A stretch of 64,000 nucleotides of DNA, from NCBI RefSeq assembly GCF_014673495.1, contig NZ_CP051006.1:4216001-4280000 (forward strand), written 5' to 3'. The notes under the pieces were generated by a model. It was given only the letters and a program-made list of their open reading frames with translations. It searched no databases and was not told the DNA's origin. The translations under genes were made by a program, and so were the position numbers. Below are positions 31,059 through 39,496 of this stretch, in pieces. Source of the DNA: Streptomyces griseofuscus. Lineage in GTDB: Bacteria > Actinomycetota > Actinomycetes > Streptomycetales > Streptomycetaceae. Positions within the stretch are counted from its first letter, which is position 1; each line of letters opens with the position of its first letter.

Positions 31059-32917
31059 GGCCCGCTCTCCTGCTCGTCCAGGCCCGCCAGGACGAGCGGC
31101 AGACGGTCCGTCGCACCCTCGGTGAGGCGGACCGGGACGCCCCAGTCCTGCTGGTGCACATGGCACGCGGGGTACTCTCCCCCAGTCTTCGACTGGGAGG
31201 TGCCCCCAGCAGGGTCGTCGTCGCAGGACGCGGCCATCGCGGATATGTGCAACACCCCTTCCCGGACGGCCGCGTCGAGCTCCAGCTCGCGGCTCAGATC
31301 GGTGCCCGCGCCCTCGCCCTTGAGCAGCAGCTCGGGCGGGGTCGAGGAGACCAGGAGGCGGGTGGAGGGGCCGTACCGGGTGTCCAGCTTCTGGCCCTGC
31401 GGGGCCTGGAAGACGACGTCCAGCCGCAGCCGGCCGGGGGCGACCTCGGTGGCCGCGCGCCGGGTGCGGTGGGCCACCGGTTCCACGCGCACCGCCTCAT
31501 CAGGAAGCCGCAGCCGGGTCAGCCGGTGCCGGGCCGACTCCACCACCACGATGTCCTCGCCGACGAGCACCGCGTCGCTGGGCTCGCGCAGATCCGTGGC
31601 GAGCGTGGTCACCTCGCCGGTCGCCGGGTCGAAGCGGCGCAGGGCGTGGTTGTAGGTGTCGGCGACCGCGACCGAGCCGTCCGGCAGCGCGGTGACACCC
31701 AACGGGTGCTGGAACAGCGCCTGTCCGGCCGCGCCGTCCCGGTGCCCGAAGTCGAACAGGCCGGTGCCGACCGCGGTGTGCACCGCTCCGTCGGGGTCCA
31801 CCCAGCGCAGGGCGCTGGTCTCGGAGTCGGCGAGCCAGAGCCGGTCGGCGGTGGCCGCGAGCCCGGAGGGCTGGGCGAACCACGCCTCGGCGGCGGGTCC
31901 GTCGACCAGTCCCTCGTTGGTGGTGCCGGCCGCGACGGCGACCGTGCCGTCCTCGGGGTCGTACGTCCACAGCTGGTGGACGCCCGCCATGGCGATCCAC
32001 ACCCTGCCCTGCCACCAGGCGACGTCCCAGGGTGAGGAGAGGTCGACCTCGCGGGCCGGTCCCGAGGTGGCGGCCCCCTGCATCCACTGGTGCCCGGTGC
32101 CCGCGAGGGTCGTGGTGCGGCCCGTCTCCGGGTCGAAGCGGCGCAGGGCGTGATTGACGGTGTCCGCCACCACCACGGTGCCGTCGGGCAGCAGGGCGAG
32201 CCCCTGCGGCTCCTGGAACCGGGCGCGGTCCTCCGGGCCGTCGGTCAGCCCCCGGCCGCCCTGGCCGATCCGCCGTACGACCGTCTCCCCGTCCGCCGCC
32301 AGTTCCACCAGCTGGTGCCGGGTGGTGTCGCTGACCAGCAGACTCCCGGACGGGAGCAGCAGGGCCTTGCCCGGGAAGCGCAGCACCGTCGGCTCCGGCT
32401 CCGGCGGGACGTACGGGCCGTCACCGCGGCGCAGCGTGCCCTTCGCCCCGTGCTCGGCCTCCAGCTCCGTCACCAGCCGCTCGATCGCGTGCACATGGCC
32501 CTCGCCCGCGTGCTGGGCGACGACATACCCCTCCGGGTCGATCACCACGAGCGTCGGCCACGCGCGCACCGCGTACTGCTTCCAGGTGGCCAGCTCGGGA
32601 TCGTCGAGGACCGGGTGCGCCACTCCGTACCGTTCCACCGCGTCCACGACCGCGCCGTGCTCCGCCTCGTGCGCGAACTTGGGGGAGTGCACGCCGATGA
32701 CCACCACCGTGTCCGGGTGCCGGTGCTCCAGCTCGCGCAGCTCGTCCAGGACATGCAGGCAGTTGATGCAGCAGAAGGTCCAGAAGTCCAGGACGACGAT
32801 GCGGCCGCGCAGGTCGGACAGGGTGTACTCACGCTCGCCCGTGTTCAGCCAGCCGCCCTTGCCGATCAGCTCGGGGGCGCGGACGCGGGGGCGGCGGGGT
32901 GGTGCGGAATCGGTCAT
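31046..32917 (-). CDS. Thioredoxin-like protein with NHL repeat beta-propeller
   Basis: A 623-aa protein. Residues about 25-170 form a TlpA/thioredoxin domain with the active-site CINC (Cys50 and Cys53) in DFWTFCCINCLHVL and the cis-Pro AWPTLVVID. About 190-510 carry NHL repeats (LPSGSLLVSDTTRHQLVEL, LPDGTVVVADTVNHALRRF, LPDGSVAVADTYNHALRRF), a beta-propeller as in NHLRC2. The C-terminal beta-rich domain is about 100 residues. There is no signal peptide, so it is probably cytoplasmic; substrate unknown. Near residues 571-583 a Gly/Ser/Lys/Thr insert corresponds to a hairpin DNA element (31169-31206) that looks like a repeat inserted in frame. Confidence 0.9.
   Translation of the reverse strand: MTDSAPPRRPRVRAPELIGKGGWLNTGEREYTLSDLRGRIVVLDFWTFCCINCLHVLDELRELEHRHPDTVVVIGVHSPKFAHEAEHGAVVDAVERYGVAHPVLDDPELATWKQYAVRAWPTLVVIDPEGYVVAQHAGEGHVHAIERLVTELEAEHGAKGTLRRGDGPYVPPEPEPTVLRFPGKALLLPSGSLLVSDTTRHQLVELAADGETVVRRIGQGGRGLTDGPEDRARFQEPQGLALLPDGTVVVADTVNHALRRFDPETGRTTTLAGTGHQWMQGAATSGPAREVDLSSPWDVAWWQGRVWIAMAGVHQLWTYDPEDGTVAVAAGTTNEGLVDGPAAEAWFAQPSGLAATADRLWLADSETSALRWVDPDGAVHTAVGTGLFDFGHRDGAAGQALFQHPLGVTALPDGSVAVADTYNHALRRFDPATGEVTTLATDLREPSDAVLVGEDIVVVESARHRLTRLRLPDEAVRVEPVAHRTRRAATEVAPGRLRLDVVFQAPQGQKLDTRYGPSTRLLVSSTPPELLLKGEGAGTDLSRELELDAAVREGVLHISAMAASCDDDPAGGTSQSKTGGEYPACHVHQQDWGVPVRLTEGATDRLPLVLAGLDEQESGPQTP
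31169..31206. repeat. Palindromic repeat element inserted in the NHL-thioredoxin gene
   Basis: A 38-base imperfect hairpin: outer GGGGTA pairs with TGCCCC, and inner CCCAGTC pairs with GACTGGG around TTC. This CCCAGTC-TTC-GACTGGG core is, from memory, a dispersed repeat in many Streptomyces genomes, usually intergenic. Here it lies in coding sequence and adds about 12 residues without shifting the frame. Confidence 0.6.
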
Positions 32918-32957
32918 GGCTCAAGAGTGCCACCGGCCTCCGGCATCCCGCTCGGCC

Positions 32958-32999
32958 TGTGGATAACCCGGGCAACTCGCCCGCACCGCCTGTGGAAAA
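32958..32999. promoter_or_regulatory. Pair of DnaA-box-like sequences
   Basis: TGTGGATAA at 32958-32966 is the reverse complement of the classical DnaA box TTATCCACA. TGTGGAAAA at 32991-32999 is a weaker match in the same orientation, 33 bases on. Both are in the 153-bp gap between the divergent NHL-thioredoxin and LURP-like genes. Binding is not shown. Confidence 0.4.
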
Positions 33000-33070
33000 G
33001 CGGTCCGCGCACGGCGAATCGCCCCGCGCCCGCCGTGATGAATCCGCCGAACCTGGGAAGGGCTCAGGAC

Positions 33071-33565
33071 ATGAGATTCCTGGTACGCGACCGGCTGCTC
33101 GGCATCGGCGAAGACTATTGGATCGAGGACGAGCACGGCCGCAAGGTCTTCCTCGTCGACGGCAAGGCCATGCGGCTGCGGGACACCTTCGAGCTGAAGG
33201 ACGCCCAGGGCCGGGTCCTGATCGACATCCACCAGAAGATGTTCGCCCTGCGCGACACGATGGTGATCGAACGGGACGGCGAGGGTCTGGCCACCATCAA
33301 GCGCAAGCGGCTTTCCCTACTGCGCAACCACTACCGCGTCGCGCTGGCCGACGGCTCCGAGCTGGACGTCAGCGGCAAGATCCTCGACCGCGAGTTCGTG
33401 GTCGAGTACGACGACCAGGTGCTGGCCGTGATCTCCCGGCGCTGGCTGCACCTGCGGGAGACCTACGGTGTGGACGTCGTACGCGAGGACGCGGACCCGG
33501 CGCTGCTCATCGCGGTCGCGGTGTGCGTGATCCACCTCGCGGAGAAGGAGCGGGAGGACGACTGA
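33071..33565 (+). CDS. LURP-one-related family protein
   Basis: A 164-aa soluble protein with the beta-barrel pattern of the LOR/Tubby-like C-terminal fold: FLVRDRLLGIGEDYWIEDE, GKAMRLRDTFELKDA, VSGKILDREFVVEYDD, RRWLHLRETYGVDV. Residues near the end (LLIAVAVCVIHLAEKE) form a hydrophobic helix that in this fold packs inside the barrel. Related phospholipid scramblases bind lipids, but bacterial members are uncharacterised. GGGAAGGG precedes the ATG. A GC-rich imperfect hairpin lies just after the stop. Confidence 0.85.
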   Translation: MRFLVRDRLLGIGEDYWIEDEHGRKVFLVDGKAMRLRDTFELKDAQGRVLIDIHQKMFALRDTMVIERDGEGLATIKRKRLSLLRNHYRVALADGSELDVSGKILDREFVVEYDDQVLAVISRRWLHLRETYGVDVVREDADPALLIAVAVCVIHLAEKEREDD

Positions 33566-33622
33566 CGTGCCCGGACGGCTGACGTGTTGTCGGCGGGGCC
33601 GCCGGTGTGCGGACGGCCCCCG

Positions 33623-34423
33623 CTATCGCCGGGGCGTCGCCAGCCCCAGCACGCGGTCCTTCAGCGCGGGGAACTGCTCACGCGTCGCCGCCACCTTCGC
33701 CGGGTCGAGGTCGACCGTGAGGACCCCCTCGCCTGCGCCGGCCTCGGCCAGCACCTCGCCCCAGGGATCCACCACGATCGAGTGACCCGCCTGCGGAACT
33801 CCCGCGTGCGTCCCGGCCGTTCCACAGGCGAGCACGAACGCCTGGTTCTCCACCGCCCGCGCCCGGGCCAGCAGCGTCCAGTGCGCGCGGCGCCGCTCGG
33901 GCCAGCCCGCCGGGAGCACCAGCACCTCGGCGCCGGCGTCGACCAGCGCGCGGAAGAGTTCGGGAAAGCGCAGGTCGTAGCAGGTGCCGAGGCCGAGCGT
34001 GGTGCCGGGCAGCGGGACCGTCACCGGCTCCCGCCCCGCGCCCATCAGCACGGCCTCGCCCTGGTCGAAGCCGAAGCGGTGGATCTTGCGGTAGGCGGCG
34101 GCCAGTTCACCGGAGGGGGAGAAGACGAGGGAGGTGTTGTAAAGGGTGCCGTCGGCGGAGGTCGCGCGCTCGGGGATCGACCCGGCGTGCAGCCACACGC
34201 CCGCGTCGGCCGCGGCCGCGGCCATCGTCTCGTACGTCGGTCCCTGAAGCGGCTCGGCCTCGCGGCCGAAGTCCTCGTAGGCGAAGGCGCCGGTGGTCCA
34301 CAGCTCGGGCAGCACCACCAGATCGGCCCCGGCCTGGGCCCGGACCAGCGCGGCCGCGCGCTGTCTGCGCGAGACGGGCGATTCGCCCTCGTCGACGGCG
34401 ATCTGGATCAGAGAGGCGCGCAC
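33623..34423 (-). CDS. Carbon-nitrogen hydrolase (nitrilase superfamily)
   Basis: A 266-aa soluble amidase-type enzyme. The catalytic triad is clear: Glu40 in VVLPELWTTGAF, Lys113 in YRKIHRFGFDQGE and Cys148 in GLGTCYDLRFPELF. The length and the LRFPELFRALVDAGAEVL stretch fit the omega-amidase/deaminated-glutathione amidase branch, but the substrate is not fixed. The GTG at 34423 was chosen because the conserved RASLIQIAV strand begins there, with GGTGG just upstream; the open frame extends 45 codons further without family character. Confidence 0.88.
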   Translation of the reverse strand: MRASLIQIAVDEGESPVSRRQRAAALVRAQAGADLVVLPELWTTGAFAYEDFGREAEPLQGPTYETMAAAAADAGVWLHAGSIPERATSADGTLYNTSLVFSPSGELAAAYRKIHRFGFDQGEAVLMGAGREPVTVPLPGTTLGLGTCYDLRFPELFRALVDAGAEVLVLPAGWPERRRAHWTLLARARAVENQAFVLACGTAGTHAGVPQAGHSIVVDPWGEVLAEAGAGEGVLTVDLDPAKVAATREQFPALKDRVLGLATPRR

Positions 34424-34605
34424 ACTACCACCGTCCTGGCATTCGAGTCGTCCATACGGGCCTACGATCGTCACGCGAAAGCACTGCCGGGGTGCCTGCC
34501 AGCAGCGTAACTTAGCTTCCCAGACACCCGCCGACATGCAGCCGCCGCCCGCTGGCACCGCCGCCGCAACCTGCCCGTGTACCGACCGCCGAGGGGTCCC
34601 GTTCC

Positions 34606-35430
34606 GTGAGTCTGCATCCCATCCTCCAGCCCTACGCCGACGCCTGGACGCACTCCGTCGACGCGATATCAGAGATGGTGCAGCCGCTGCCCGAGGCCGA
34701 GTGGAACCGGCGGACGCCGTGCCCGGGATGGTCGGTACGCGATGTCGTCTCGCACGTCATCGGCCTGGACTGCGAACTGCTCGGCGACCCGCGCCCCATC
34801 CACTCCCTGCCGCGCGACCTCTTCCACGTCGCCAACGAGCACCAGCGCTACATGGAGATGCAGGTCGACGTCCGCCGCCATCACACGGCGCCGGAGATGA
34901 CGGCCGAACTGGAGTACACGGTCATCCGCCGCAACCGCCAGATGCGCAACGAGAACCGCGAGCCCGGTGCCACGGTGCGCGGCCCGATGGGCACGGAGAT
35001 CACCCTCGAACACGCCTACCGGACGCGCGCCTTCGACGTCTGGGTGCACGAACAGGATCTGCGGACGGCCCTCGGCCGCCCCGGCAACCTCGACTCGCCC
35101 GGCGCGTACGTCACCCGCGACTTCCTGCTGGACGCGCTGCCGAAGATCGTGGCGAAGGACGCGGACGCGCCGCGCAGTTCGGCCGTCGTCTTCGATGTGC
35201 ACGGGCCCGTGGAGTTCCTGCGCACCATCCGCGTCGACATCCAGGGCCGCGGCACCCTGGAGACCGCCCCGGCGCTCGGCCCGGTGGCCTCCCTCACCCT
35301 CGACTGGGAGACCTATGTCCGGCTGGCCTGCGGCCGGGTGACCCCCGAGGCGGTGGCGGACCGCGTCAAGACGGAGGGCGACCAGGAGCTGGCGGAGGCC
35401 ATCCTGCGGAACTTCGCGGTGACGCCCTGA
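34606..35430 (+). CDS. Maleylpyruvate isomerase family mycothiol-dependent enzyme
   Basis: A 274-aa soluble protein of the DinB/MDMPI fold. The metal-site His residues appear in DVVSHVIGLD and FDVWVHEQDLR, with the N-terminal four-helix domain beginning WNRRTPCPGWSVRD. A C-terminal beta domain (about 190-270) resembles the SCP2-like part of mycothiol-dependent isomerases. The thiol cofactor mycothiol is specific to actinobacteria. Which substrate it isomerises or detoxifies is unknown. The GTG start follows a possible promoter with TAACTTAGCTT about 100 bases upstream. It is divergent from the nitrilase-family gene. Confidence 0.88.
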   Translation: MSLHPILQPYADAWTHSVDAISEMVQPLPEAEWNRRTPCPGWSVRDVVSHVIGLDCELLGDPRPIHSLPRDLFHVANEHQRYMEMQVDVRRHHTAPEMTAELEYTVIRRNRQMRNENREPGATVRGPMGTEITLEHAYRTRAFDVWVHEQDLRTALGRPGNLDSPGAYVTRDFLLDALPKIVAKDADAPRSSAVVFDVHGPVEFLRTIRVDIQGRGTLETAPALGPVASLTLDWETYVRLACGRVTPEAVADRVKTEGDQELAEAILRNFAVTP

Positions 35431-35509
35431 CCGCCCTTTCCCGGGCGGGAATTCAGGGCGCCGGCAATTCGGTGGTGGCGCCCGGGGCGATCTCCTAGCG
35501 TTGCCCGGT

Positions 35510-36262
35510 ATGACCATCGACCTGCCTCGGCTCGCCCGGCTCACCTTCCACGGCCCCCTGTCGGAGGCCCGCGCGACCGCCATGGTCCAGCGGCTCGCGG
35601 CCAACCGCCCCCGCACCGTGCTGGACATCGGGTGCGGCTGGGCCGAGTTGCTGCTCCGGGTGCTGGCCGCCGTACCGGGCGCCACCGGAACCGGTGTCGA
35701 CCTGAACGCCGAGGATCTCGCCCGCGCCCGGAAGAACGCCGAGGAACGCGGGCTCGGCGACCGGGTGCGGTTCGCCGAGGAGTCCGCCGTGGGCACCGAG
35801 CGGGGCCCGGCCGACCTGGTGCTCTGTCTCGGCGCGACGCAGGCCCTCAGCGAGGCCGAGCCGCCGACGGCCGAGGCCCTGCGCGCGCTGCGGCGCCTGG
35901 TGACCGACCGCGGCCGGGTGCTGGTCGGCGAGGGTTTCTGGCAGCGGCCGCCCACCGAGGCCGAGTTGTCCGGCATGTGGCCCGGTGCCGCCCCGGACGA
36001 CCACGACGATCTCCGCGGACTGCTCGACCTCGCGGTAGAGGCCGGTTTCCGCCCGGAGTGGACCGAGACGGCGAGCCCCCAGGAGTGGGAGGAGTTCGAG
36101 TCGGGCTACCAGGCGGGCCTGGAAGTATGGCTCGCCCAGCATCCCGACCATCCGCTGGCACCCGAGACCCGCGCCCGCCTGGACCGGCACCGCGGCCAGT
36201 GGATGAGCTACCGGGGCGTCCTCGGCATCGCGTACCTCACCCTCGTACCGGATCTGCGCTGA
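35510..36262 (+). CDS. Class I SAM-dependent methyltransferase
   Basis: A 250-aa soluble enzyme. The SAM-binding motif I is VLDIGCGWAELLL, motif II is TGVDLNAEDLARARKNAEE, and the later ADLVLCLGATQAL gives the substrate-side strand. It has the usual seven-strand length plus a helical C-terminus (WEEFESGYQAGLEVWL). The acceptor is unknown. The start is probably leaderless: TAGCGT lies about 13 bases before the ATG and there is no ribosome site. The MFS gene downstream is convergent, 21 bp away. Confidence 0.88.
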   Translation: MTIDLPRLARLTFHGPLSEARATAMVQRLAANRPRTVLDIGCGWAELLLRVLAAVPGATGTGVDLNAEDLARARKNAEERGLGDRVRFAEESAVGTERGPADLVLCLGATQALSEAEPPTAEALRALRRLVTDRGRVLVGEGFWQRPPTEAELSGMWPGAAPDDHDDLRGLLDLAVEAGFRPEWTETASPQEWEEFESGYQAGLEVWLAQHPDHPLAPETRARLDRHRGQWMSYRGVLGIAYLTLVPDLR

Positions 36263-36283
36263 CCCGGGGCCCGGGCGGCCGGC

Positions 36284-37579
36284 TCACGCCGGTACGTGCA
36301 CCGTCTCCACCCGGCTGGCCACCAGCCGCTCGCGCTCACGGCGGGCCGCCCGGGAGCGCAGCCGCAGGATCTGGCTGAGCCCGATCGCCTGGAGGGCGAA
36401 CACCGCGGTGAACGCCACCTGGTAGTCGTCGCCCGTCGCGTCAAGGAGCACGCCGATCGCGAGCAGTGTGGTCATCGAGGCGATGAAACCGCCCATGTTG
36501 GTGATGCCGGACGCGGTGCCCTGACGCTCGGGCGGGTTGGCCGGGCGGGCGAAGTCGAATCCGATCATCGAGGCGGGCCCGCAGGCGCCGAGCACCGTGC
36601 ACAGGACGATCAGCAGCCACATCGGGGCGTGCGGCGCGGGGTAGGCCAGCGTCGCCGCCCACAGCAGCGCGGTCGCCGCCACCGTGCACAGCGCGAGCGG
36701 CAGCCGGGCGGTGTGGTGCCGGGCGATGACCTGGCCGTAGACCAGTCCCACCACCATGTTCGAGAGCACGACGAGGGTCAGCAGCTCCCCGGCCGTGGCC
36801 CGGCTGAGCCCCTCCGCCTCGACCAGGAACGGCAGGCCCCACAGCAGCAGGAAGACCATCGCCGGGAACTGGGTGGTGAAGTGCACCCACATCCCGAGCC
36901 GGGTGCCCGGCTCCCGCCAGGCCTCGGCGATCTGCCGGCGGACGTAGGCGGAGCCCTGGTGCGGGGACGGCGCGGGCTCGTGCCCCTCGGGGTGGTCCTT
37001 CAGGAACAGCAGAGTCAGTACGAGGACGACCACGCCGGCCAGCGCACTGCCGGCGAACGCCTGCGTCCAGCCGATGCTGTGCAGCAGCCGGGCCAGGACG
37101 AGGGTGGAGATGAGGTTGCCCGCCATGCCGACCAGGGCCGCGAGCTGCGCGACCATGGGGCCGCGGCGGGCCGGGAACCAGCGGGTGCCCAGGCGCAGGA
37201 CGCTGATGAACGTCATCGCGTCGCCGCAGCCCAGCAGCGCCCGGGAGGCGAGCGCGGTGCCGTACGACGGTGAGAAGGCGAAGCCCAGCTGCCCGATCGT
37301 GAACAGGACGGCGCCCAGGGCCAGCACCTTCTTGGTGCCGAGGCGGTCGACCATCAGGCCGACGGGTATCTGCATGCCGGCGTAGACCAGCAGCTGGAGT
37401 ATGGAGAAGGTGGACAGCGCCGAGGCGTTCACATGGAAGCGGTCGGCCGCGTCGAGGCCCGCCACGCCCAGCGAGGTACGGAAGATGACGGCGACGAAGT
37501 AGACCGCTACGCCTGTGGACCACACGCCGACGGCCCGGACACCGCCCGGCGGGTCACCCGGAAGGGTGAGCTTGTTCAT
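36284..37579 (-). CDS. MFS transporter
   Basis: A 431-aa permease with about 12 hydrophobic helices in two halves joined by a soluble loop near residues 195-230 (LKDHPEGHEPAPSPHQGS). The MFS motif GLMVDRLGTKKVL between helices 2 and 3 is clear. It looks like the anion:cation/sugar phosphate branch (FRTSLGVAGLDAADRF), so the substrate may be an organic acid. Its ATG overlaps the stop of the upstream GntR regulator by four bases (ATGA), so the two are translationally coupled and the regulator very likely controls uptake of the substrate. Confidence 0.9.
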   Translation of the reverse strand: MNKLTLPGDPPGGVRAVGVWSTGVAVYFVAVIFRTSLGVAGLDAADRFHVNASALSTFSILQLLVYAGMQIPVGLMVDRLGTKKVLALGAVLFTIGQLGFAFSPSYGTALASRALLGCGDAMTFISVLRLGTRWFPARRGPMVAQLAALVGMAGNLISTLVLARLLHSIGWTQAFAGSALAGVVVLVLTLLFLKDHPEGHEPAPSPHQGSAYVRRQIAEAWREPGTRLGMWVHFTTQFPAMVFLLLWGLPFLVEAEGLSRATAGELLTLVVLSNMVVGLVYGQVIARHHTARLPLALCTVAATALLWAATLAYPAPHAPMWLLIVLCTVLGACGPASMIGFDFARPANPPERQGTASGITNMGGFIASMTTLLAIGVLLDATGDDYQVAFTAVFALQAIGLSQILRLRSRAARRERERLVASRVETVHVPA

Positions 37580-38247
37580 CGGACCTCACCCCGCGCGAGC
37601 AGCGACACCCGGCTCACATGCCGGTGCACGACCCCGACGGCCGCCTCCGCGTCCCCGGCACGCAGCGCCCGGAGGATCTCCTCGTGCTCGGCGAGCGTGG
37701 TGGCCACCCGGTCGGGGTGGGAGTACATGACGGCGACGCCCATCCGCAGCTGGCGGTCGCGCAGCTGGTCGTAGAGGCGGGCCAGGATCTCATTGCCCCC
37801 GCTGCGGACGATCTCGGCGTGGAAGCAGCGGTCGGTCACCGCGGCCTCGGCCAGCTCCCCGGCGGCGACCTGCGCCTTCTGCCGCTCCAGCAGCTCGGCC
37901 AGCCGCTCCACCAGGCCCGGCGGGGCGGGCACGGCCTTGCGCGCGGCGTGCTCCTCGACCAGGAGCCGGGTCTCCACCACATCGGAGATCTCCTGCACGG
38001 AGACGGGCAGGACCAGGGCGCCCTTCTTCGGGTAGAGCCGGATCAGGCCCTCGACCTCCAGCCGCAGCAGCGCCTCCCGCACGGGTGTGCGCGACACGCC
38101 CACGGCCTCGGCCAGCTCGCCCTCGGTGAGCAGGGTGCCGCCCTCGTAGCTCCGGTCGAGGACGCTCTGTTTGACGTGCGCGTACACGCGATCGGCGGCG
38201 GGTGGCTGCTTGGCGGGAGGGGCGGAGTGCGGGACGGCCGTCTTCAT
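37576..38247 (-). CDS. GntR-family regulator, FadR/FCD type
   Basis: A 223-aa repressor-type protein. The winged helix is at about 20-85 (GGTLLTEGELAEAVGVSRTP, VREALLRLEVEGLIRLYPKKGAL). The all-helical FCD ligand domain holds metal-site residues in RLLVEEHAARKA, FHAEIVRSGGN and TLAEHEEILRALRAGD, where His and Asp usually bind a metal and a carboxylate ligand. It shares an operon with the MFS gene (4-bp overlap). Just upstream of the ATG, ACAGG repeats at 38252-38256 and 38266-38270 (plus strand) may be part of an autoregulatory operator. The regulated ligand is unknown. Confidence 0.9.
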   Translation of the reverse strand: MKTAVPHSAPPAKQPPAADRVYAHVKQSVLDRSYEGGTLLTEGELAEAVGVSRTPVREALLRLEVEGLIRLYPKKGALVLPVSVQEISDVVETRLLVEEHAARKAVPAPPGLVERLAELLERQKAQVAAGELAEAAVTDRCFHAEIVRSGGNEILARLYDQLRDRQLRMGVAVMYSHPDRVATTLAEHEEILRALRAGDAEAAVGVVHRHVSRVSLLARGEVR

Positions 38248-38434
38248 GCCTACAGGATAGATACAACAGGTACGCAACGCGCGCCGGAGTCCACCATGCG
38301 GACGTGATGCCCGTCTCCCCCGATTGCCGCACAACCTTCTGTGCTACCTACGTGTCAGACAGATGCGGCCCTTTTCTCTGAGCACCTCAACTCGGCCGCA
38401 TCCAGGGGCATTCCAGACAATCGGGGTATTTACT

Positions 38435-39337
38435 TTGATTACCGGCATCAAGGGCATCCGCCTCCGCCGAGCCACCGCCGTCGCGATCACCTCCGGTGCG
38501 CTGATCGCCACCGGCGCCCTGACCGCGGCGCCCGCACAGGCCGTCACCGCGCCCTCGATCGGGGCCAAGGGCGGCTATGTGATGAACAACGGGAGCGGTT
38601 CGACCCTCTACACCAAGGCCGCGGACACCAAGCGGTCCACCGGGTCCACGACCAAGATCATGACGGCCAAGGTCGTACTGGCGCAGAAGAACCTGAACCT
38701 CGACGCCACGGTGACGATCCAGAAGGCGTACAGCGACTACGTCGTCAAGAACAACGCCTCTCAGGCCCACCTGATCGTCGGCGACAAGGTGACCGTCCGC
38801 CAGCTGCTGTACGGGCTGATGCTGCCCTCCGGCTGCGACGCCGCCTACGCCCTCGCGGACAAGTACGGCTCCGGCTCCTCCCGCGCCGCCCGCGTGTCGA
38901 ACTTCGTCGGCAAGATGAACAGCGCCGCCAAGAGCCTCGGCCTGAAGAACACGCACTTCGATTCCTTCGACGGCATCGGCAACGGCAAGAACTACTCGAC
39001 GCCGCGCGACCTGACGAAGATCGCCAGCAGTGCGATGAAGAACTCCACGTTCCGCACCATCGTCAAGACCAAGTCGTACACGGCCAAGACGAAGACCAAG
39101 TCCGGCGGCACCCGCACGATGGGCGCCTGGGTCAACACCAACGGTCTTCTCAAGAGCTACAGCGGCACCATCGGTGTGAAGACCGGCTCCGGCCCCGAGG
39201 CGGGCTACTGCCTGGTCTTCGCCGCCACCCGTCACGGCAAGACCGTCATCGGCACCGTCCTGTCCTCCACCTCCATCACCAAGCGCGAGTCGGACGCCAC
39301 GAAGCTGCTCAACTACGGCTTCGCCAAGCTCGGCTGA
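38435..39337 (+). CDS. Secreted D-alanyl-D-alanine carboxypeptidase (S11 family)
   Basis: A 300-aa exported penicillin-binding protein that trims the terminal D-Ala from peptidoglycan stem peptides. The signal peptide is basic (GIKGIRLRR) then hydrophobic, ending APAQA at 36. The active-site SxxK is STTK at 71-74 and the KTG triad is present in GVKTGSG. The middle SxN motif reads SGC at 132-134, so its usual Asn is Cys. There is no C-terminal amphipathic anchor, so the enzyme should be released or wall-associated. No ATG/GTG is suitable; the TTG at 38435 has GGGG eight bases upstream and gives a normal signal peptide. Terminator downstream. Confidence 0.88.
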   Translation: MITGIKGIRLRRATAVAITSGALIATGALTAAPAQAVTAPSIGAKGGYVMNNGSGSTLYTKAADTKRSTGSTTKIMTAKVVLAQKNLNLDATVTIQKAYSDYVVKNNASQAHLIVGDKVTVRQLLYGLMLPSGCDAAYALADKYGSGSSRAARVSNFVGKMNSAAKSLGLKNTHFDSFDGIGNGKNYSTPRDLTKIASSAMKNSTFRTIVKTKSYTAKTKTKSGGTRTMGAWVNTNGLLKSYSGTIGVKTGSGPEAGYCLVFAATRHGKTVIGTVLSSTSITKRESDATKLLNYGFAKLG

Positions 39338-39377
39338 CCTCGGACGCCGGTTCACCGGCTCGTCCACCGCGCAACCC

Positions 39378-39404
39378 GGGCCCGTCGCACCCAGCGGCGG
39401 GCCC
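39378..39404 (+). terminator. Terminator of the D-Ala carboxypeptidase gene
   Basis: GGGCCCGTCG pairs with CGGCGGGCCC (one G-T wobble) around a 7-base loop, 40 bases after the stop codon. Confidence 0.6.
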
Positions 39405-39471
39405 GTCGTGCTGTCCGGGACCGGCGGGCCACCGGAGCCCGAGGGCCGGGCGGGGTGCCGCGATGAAGCGA

Positions 39472-39496
39472 ATGGTGCTAGCTTCATTAGCACCAT
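39472..39496. promoter_or_regulatory. Perfect 9-bp inverted repeat over the start codon of the GntR gene
   Basis: ATGGTGCTA and TAGCACCAT flank a 7-base spacer (GCTTCAT). The right arm covers the first two bases of the ATG at 39495. This is the expected place for an autoregulatory YtrA-type operator, and a TAGCTT-like -10 inside it would give a leaderless transcript. Confidence 0.7.
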
